Source of the DNA: Mariannaea sp. PMI_226 | Taxonomy: Eukaryota > Ascomycota > Sordariomycetes > Hypocreales > Nectriaceae | NCBI GenBank assembly: GCA_024336345.1 | Contig: JANFOG010000009.1 | Span: forward strand, 1,364,001 to 1,428,000 | Reading direction: 5' to 3' | Length of the DNA: 64,000 nt | Shown here: one piece after another, positions 60,746 to 64,000 of the stretch | Layout: the number at the start of each line of letters is the position of its first letter | Numbering within the stretch: position 1 is the stretch's first letter | Translations under genes and position numbers: made by a program | The notes under the pieces: generated by a model | Seen by the model: only the letters and a program-made list of their open reading frames with translations | Database searches by the model: none | What the model was told of the DNA's origin: nothing

Positions 60746-62566
60746 GCTCTCAGGAGCGTTCGCCGTTAACGATGCACTCAGCCTTAACAGGAGGGTGGGA
60801 AGTAGTTTCTGTCGTGAAGTGACATGTCAGCGGATTTGTTAAGGCGAGAGGAGTAACAAAAGGGAATACCAAATTTGTGAAAGCGACACCGAGGCCCTTC
60901 CACTCGTCAAGTTGAAGTTCGAAGCGCGTGAAGTTAACTTTTTCACGAAGGTTTTATTCCAATTCATGCCATAGAAGTGCTTATTCCTCGAGCAACAAAC
61001 CATCTAATCAGCCGTTTTCTTTGCGTACCTCACAACTGAGCAGCCTTGATGTCATTCTCGCAACTTATCCCATATCCGACAATTGTACTGGGATTTCTCA
61101 TTGGTATAATTTACTTTTCCTTCCTCAAGTTTTCGTCAGCCGACCAGAATCGGGGTTGCTGTGCATCTAGTTAATCGGAGATAACTTGTTGGGGGCTGGG
61201 TCTTAGTCGGAGATGTGCCACACATGGAGCACATCGAGCTCGTGTAGAAACTGGTTAAATCCGACACACTGGCGACCACCATTAGACAGAGGAACTTTGG
61301 GAGAACTATTACATACAAAAATCAACTTCATCAGCTCGGTTTAGAAACGGCCAGATTCCATTCACCGACCACCAATAACTTCATCGGAGCCGTTATATTC
61401 ATTTCCATTGGGGATAGTCCTAGCATTATGGTGGGGGCATGAGGCTCTAGTTCTAGCTTCAAAAGACATTGATATTCTTGCTTCATCAGTATTTTCAATT
61501 GTCATTTCATTACTAAATTGACTAATACCGCGCGTTTTAGTCTGTTGTCTCTATTATTCAGTTGTCCAATTGGGGTTTTGTTTCAGGTTGCGATTGGATG
61601 AGATTTCATGATCCTGTTCTTGAAATTCTATTCCTCGCGCTTGAAACTTCGGAATTAAGGGTCGACGCCTGACCAGGATCTGATCAAGGCCGATTTCAAA
61701 TCAGCTACCCCAAAACTTGTCCTCTACTTTGTTACCAATGCTAACTTGGACTCTATTGCGGTGTGAAGGGGCTTCCAATGCGACAAAGGATTTATAACTA
61801 GATTCATTATAAACACTGCTTTCACTGCTGTTGGCCGTGGACAATTCTCGATGACTGCAACGGCAGCACATGTGTCATTGTCATTTCCGTGCCCATGCTT
61901 CAGGCATGCGTCCCGGCTATGGTCGTTTTCCTTTCTTCTTAATTTCCGCATCCTGTGTCAGACTGTCATTCCTTATAACTAATAGGCTTTTTATTGCACT
62001 GTCAATGGAATTGGAGAATGTGTATGGTTTGCTCAGGATTTACATCCATCTGGTCTAGGGTAGTTTAGGCTGGGTATGTTATTACGTATTGCAATTCCAA
62101 CTGATAGATATCCTTCATCCATTCGACTGAACATGTTGGCTGATATAGCTAGCTTAATCTTGACTTAATATGATTACTACTGCTCCCATGGTCTTGAGGC
62201 ATGTCTATTTCCATCAATCACATGCATCGTATACACTACAAGACTGTTATTCTCCCCTTAAATGCGACACAAGGCTTCAAATATATTTGGTGATCTCTTC
62301 AGGGTTGCGAAGTATTAGCTATTTCTACGCTTTTGATCGTTAGAGTTGATTTAGGCTCAAAGGATAGGCTTATTACTCCGCATTCAATTTCATGTTCAAT
62401 ATCAACCTCACGAATGACAATAACTATTACGTGAATGTGACATGGTTAACTCTAAGTAGCAATTTTAAAAATTATCAAACATCCCGCTGTATGTGTGTTG
62501 GTTAAATAAATAGCAAGCCTGTAAAACAAGAGACATGAGAAACTTTTGAGTAAGATGGCCGTTAAC
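60746..62566. other. Intergenic, no gene supported
   Basis: Promoter of the MFS gene to the left and 3' flank of the amine oxidase to the right. AT-rich with only short unrelated frames. Confidence 0.5.
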
Positions 62567-64000
62567 TCATAGTTTGGCTCGAGGGTTGCTGTTCTTGATA
62601 GCTTCCGCAACCTCCTTCGCGCCAACCTCACCAGACGCGAGAGCACCTTCCATATAACCCTTCCAACAAGGAGCAAACTCAGTACCAACAAAGTGCAGGT
62701 TTCCGGTTGGCTTTCCATACACGGAAGCGTACTTAGTGAGATGTCCAAGCTTGGTGATTGGGACCAAAGCTCCCCTGCTGAAGGTCTCACCCTTCCAAAT
62801 CATCTCGAAGAACTCAATCGGCTTGTAGAGCTCAGAGTCGTAACCGACATTGAAGACGGTAGCAAGCTGGTTCAAAACGACCGATCGTCGCTCATGTGGG
62901 GGAAGTTTGGACCACGCGTAGCCCTTGTCACCTTGCACGAACAAGGTCATCGCAAAGAACCCCTTCTCATCAACACTGGTGTCGCGAGCAAGGGCAACAG
63001 GTCCCCCCTCGTAACTCATGAAGAAGCCGTTGAATCCGAGGTCTCTCCACCAAGGCTTATCCCAAGCAATGATGACTTTGTTATAGTTACCCAGTATAGT
63101 GGAATCAGCAACGGTTCTCAGAGCTTCAGGGAGGGGGGGCGAGAAGTTGAGCTCTTTCCACATGGTGCTAGGAACCGACATGATGCACTTTCGTGCGCTG
63201 AAGGACTTTCCAGTTGTGGTGAGAACGTTTACATGGGTGCCGAGGTCTTCGATGGACGCGACGGGGTTGCCGAGATGAATGTGTTGAGCGCCAATCAGCT
63301 TAGCAATGCCCTTTGCAACAGTTTGAGTGCCTAAATGAAGTCAATAAATGCCTGCTTTTTATGTATCTCAGAATTGTGTCTCAACGCACCACCATGGAGG
63401 CGCATGTAGTTGCCACCAGTCTCGTCGTCACCTCGGACAGACAGAAGGCCAGTGTTGCGTCGGCAGTAGTCGATAAAAAAGGCAGCAGACTGCTCAGTGG
63501 ATTCAACACCGTGCATGGCTTTTGTCCAGAGGTTCACCATCTTGAGGGTTTCAGGGCATGCCCCTAGATTGCGGACATATTGATCAAGCGTCACATTGTC
63601 ATCCTCAACCTTGGGTGGGCCAGGTTTCAATGATTCAGCCTGGACATGGTCGCGAATGAACTCAAGGTTTTTCTTGGCATCGGCTGAGAACTATGATCGC
63701 ATAAATGTCAGCATAATAGTTACCAATTGTGCTGAATGGTGCTCTGTTGTATATGCCTTACCTCTGGAGTGATGCCGAAAGGATACTCAATCCTTTCTTG
63801 AGGGTTAAGTTGCATGATTGCAGTGCCCGTGAGACGTTGGACCGTGTTGGCCTCGCTCATGTTGAACTGCTTCGCATATGACCAGATTCTGGGCTGCTTG
63901 GAGGGGTTGATCCATGCAGCACCTAGATCGGCCACGCCTCGGTTGGAGGCCAGAGGAACACTCCATGACTTGCCTCCGACACGATCGCGGGCTTCGACCA
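62567..64000 (-). CDS. Flavin monoamine oxidase, MAO-N-like, 5' end outside window
   Basis: Partial; exons seen (minus) are 64000-63762, 63690-63390 and 63330-62567; the start lies beyond the right edge. The visible part begins VEARDRVGGKS, the arm of the FAD-binding Rossmann fold, continues with GVADLGAAWINPSK and the substrate domain, and ends with the C-terminal FAD block FVGTEFAPCWKGYMEGALASGEVGAKEV. The last three residues are Ala-Lys-Leu, a PTS1-type peroxisomal import signal as in Aspergillus MAO-N. Such enzymes oxidise primary amines to aldehydes with release of ammonia and hydrogen peroxide, supporting nitrogen use. Introns are 59 and 71 nt. No substrate can be named. Confidence 0.9.

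Overview
The window looks like nuclear DNA of a filamentous ascomycete, most likely a Sordariomycete of the Hypocreales. The signs are a class II hydrophobin, a fungal highly reducing polyketide synthase, a Zn2Cys6 regulator, many 50-80 nt GT..AG introns, dispersed 5S rRNA genes and long AT-rich gaps. The genus cannot be fixed from sequence alone. I rebuilt exon structures by hand by matching reading frame, splice-site consensus and protein family; exon coordinates are in the evidence fields.

Left part (1-20.3 kb): a class II hydrophobin, a Golgi-type GH47 mannosidase, then a compact group that could be a biosynthetic locus. That group is an HSL-type alpha/beta hydrolase, a 2,221-residue reducing PKS (KS-AT-DH-psiKR-ER-KR-ACP, with no methyltransferase and no release domain), a divergent FSH1/LovG-type serine hydrolase, a UDP-glycosyltransferase and a secreted CalA-type lipase. 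The inferred output is a reduced polyketide chain released in trans and then glycosylated.

Middle part (20-46 kb): sparse. It holds a small conserved-looking protein behind a long structured upstream region, a probable pseudogene, a two-domain GFA protein, a DUF899 thioredoxin-like protein, a CYP55 (P450nor) nitric oxide reductase with a mitochondrial-type presequence, about 6 kb without a supportable gene, an aldehyde dehydrogenase and an orphan polytopic membrane protein.

Right part (46-64 kb): a 1.3-kb-codon protein combining a fungal STAND-type N-terminal domain, TPR-like repeats and what reads as a degenerate Hsp70-like ATPase fold; a secreted DUF985 cupin; two divergent 5S rRNA genes whose differences are almost all compensatory; a Zn2Cys6 regulator; an arrestin-related adaptor with a terminal PPxY; an MFS transporter; and a peroxisomal-type flavin amine oxidase that runs off the right edge.

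The observations most worth following are the STAND-N/TPR/Hsp70-like protein, the PKS-hydrolase-glycosyltransferase locus, and the covarying 5S pair.
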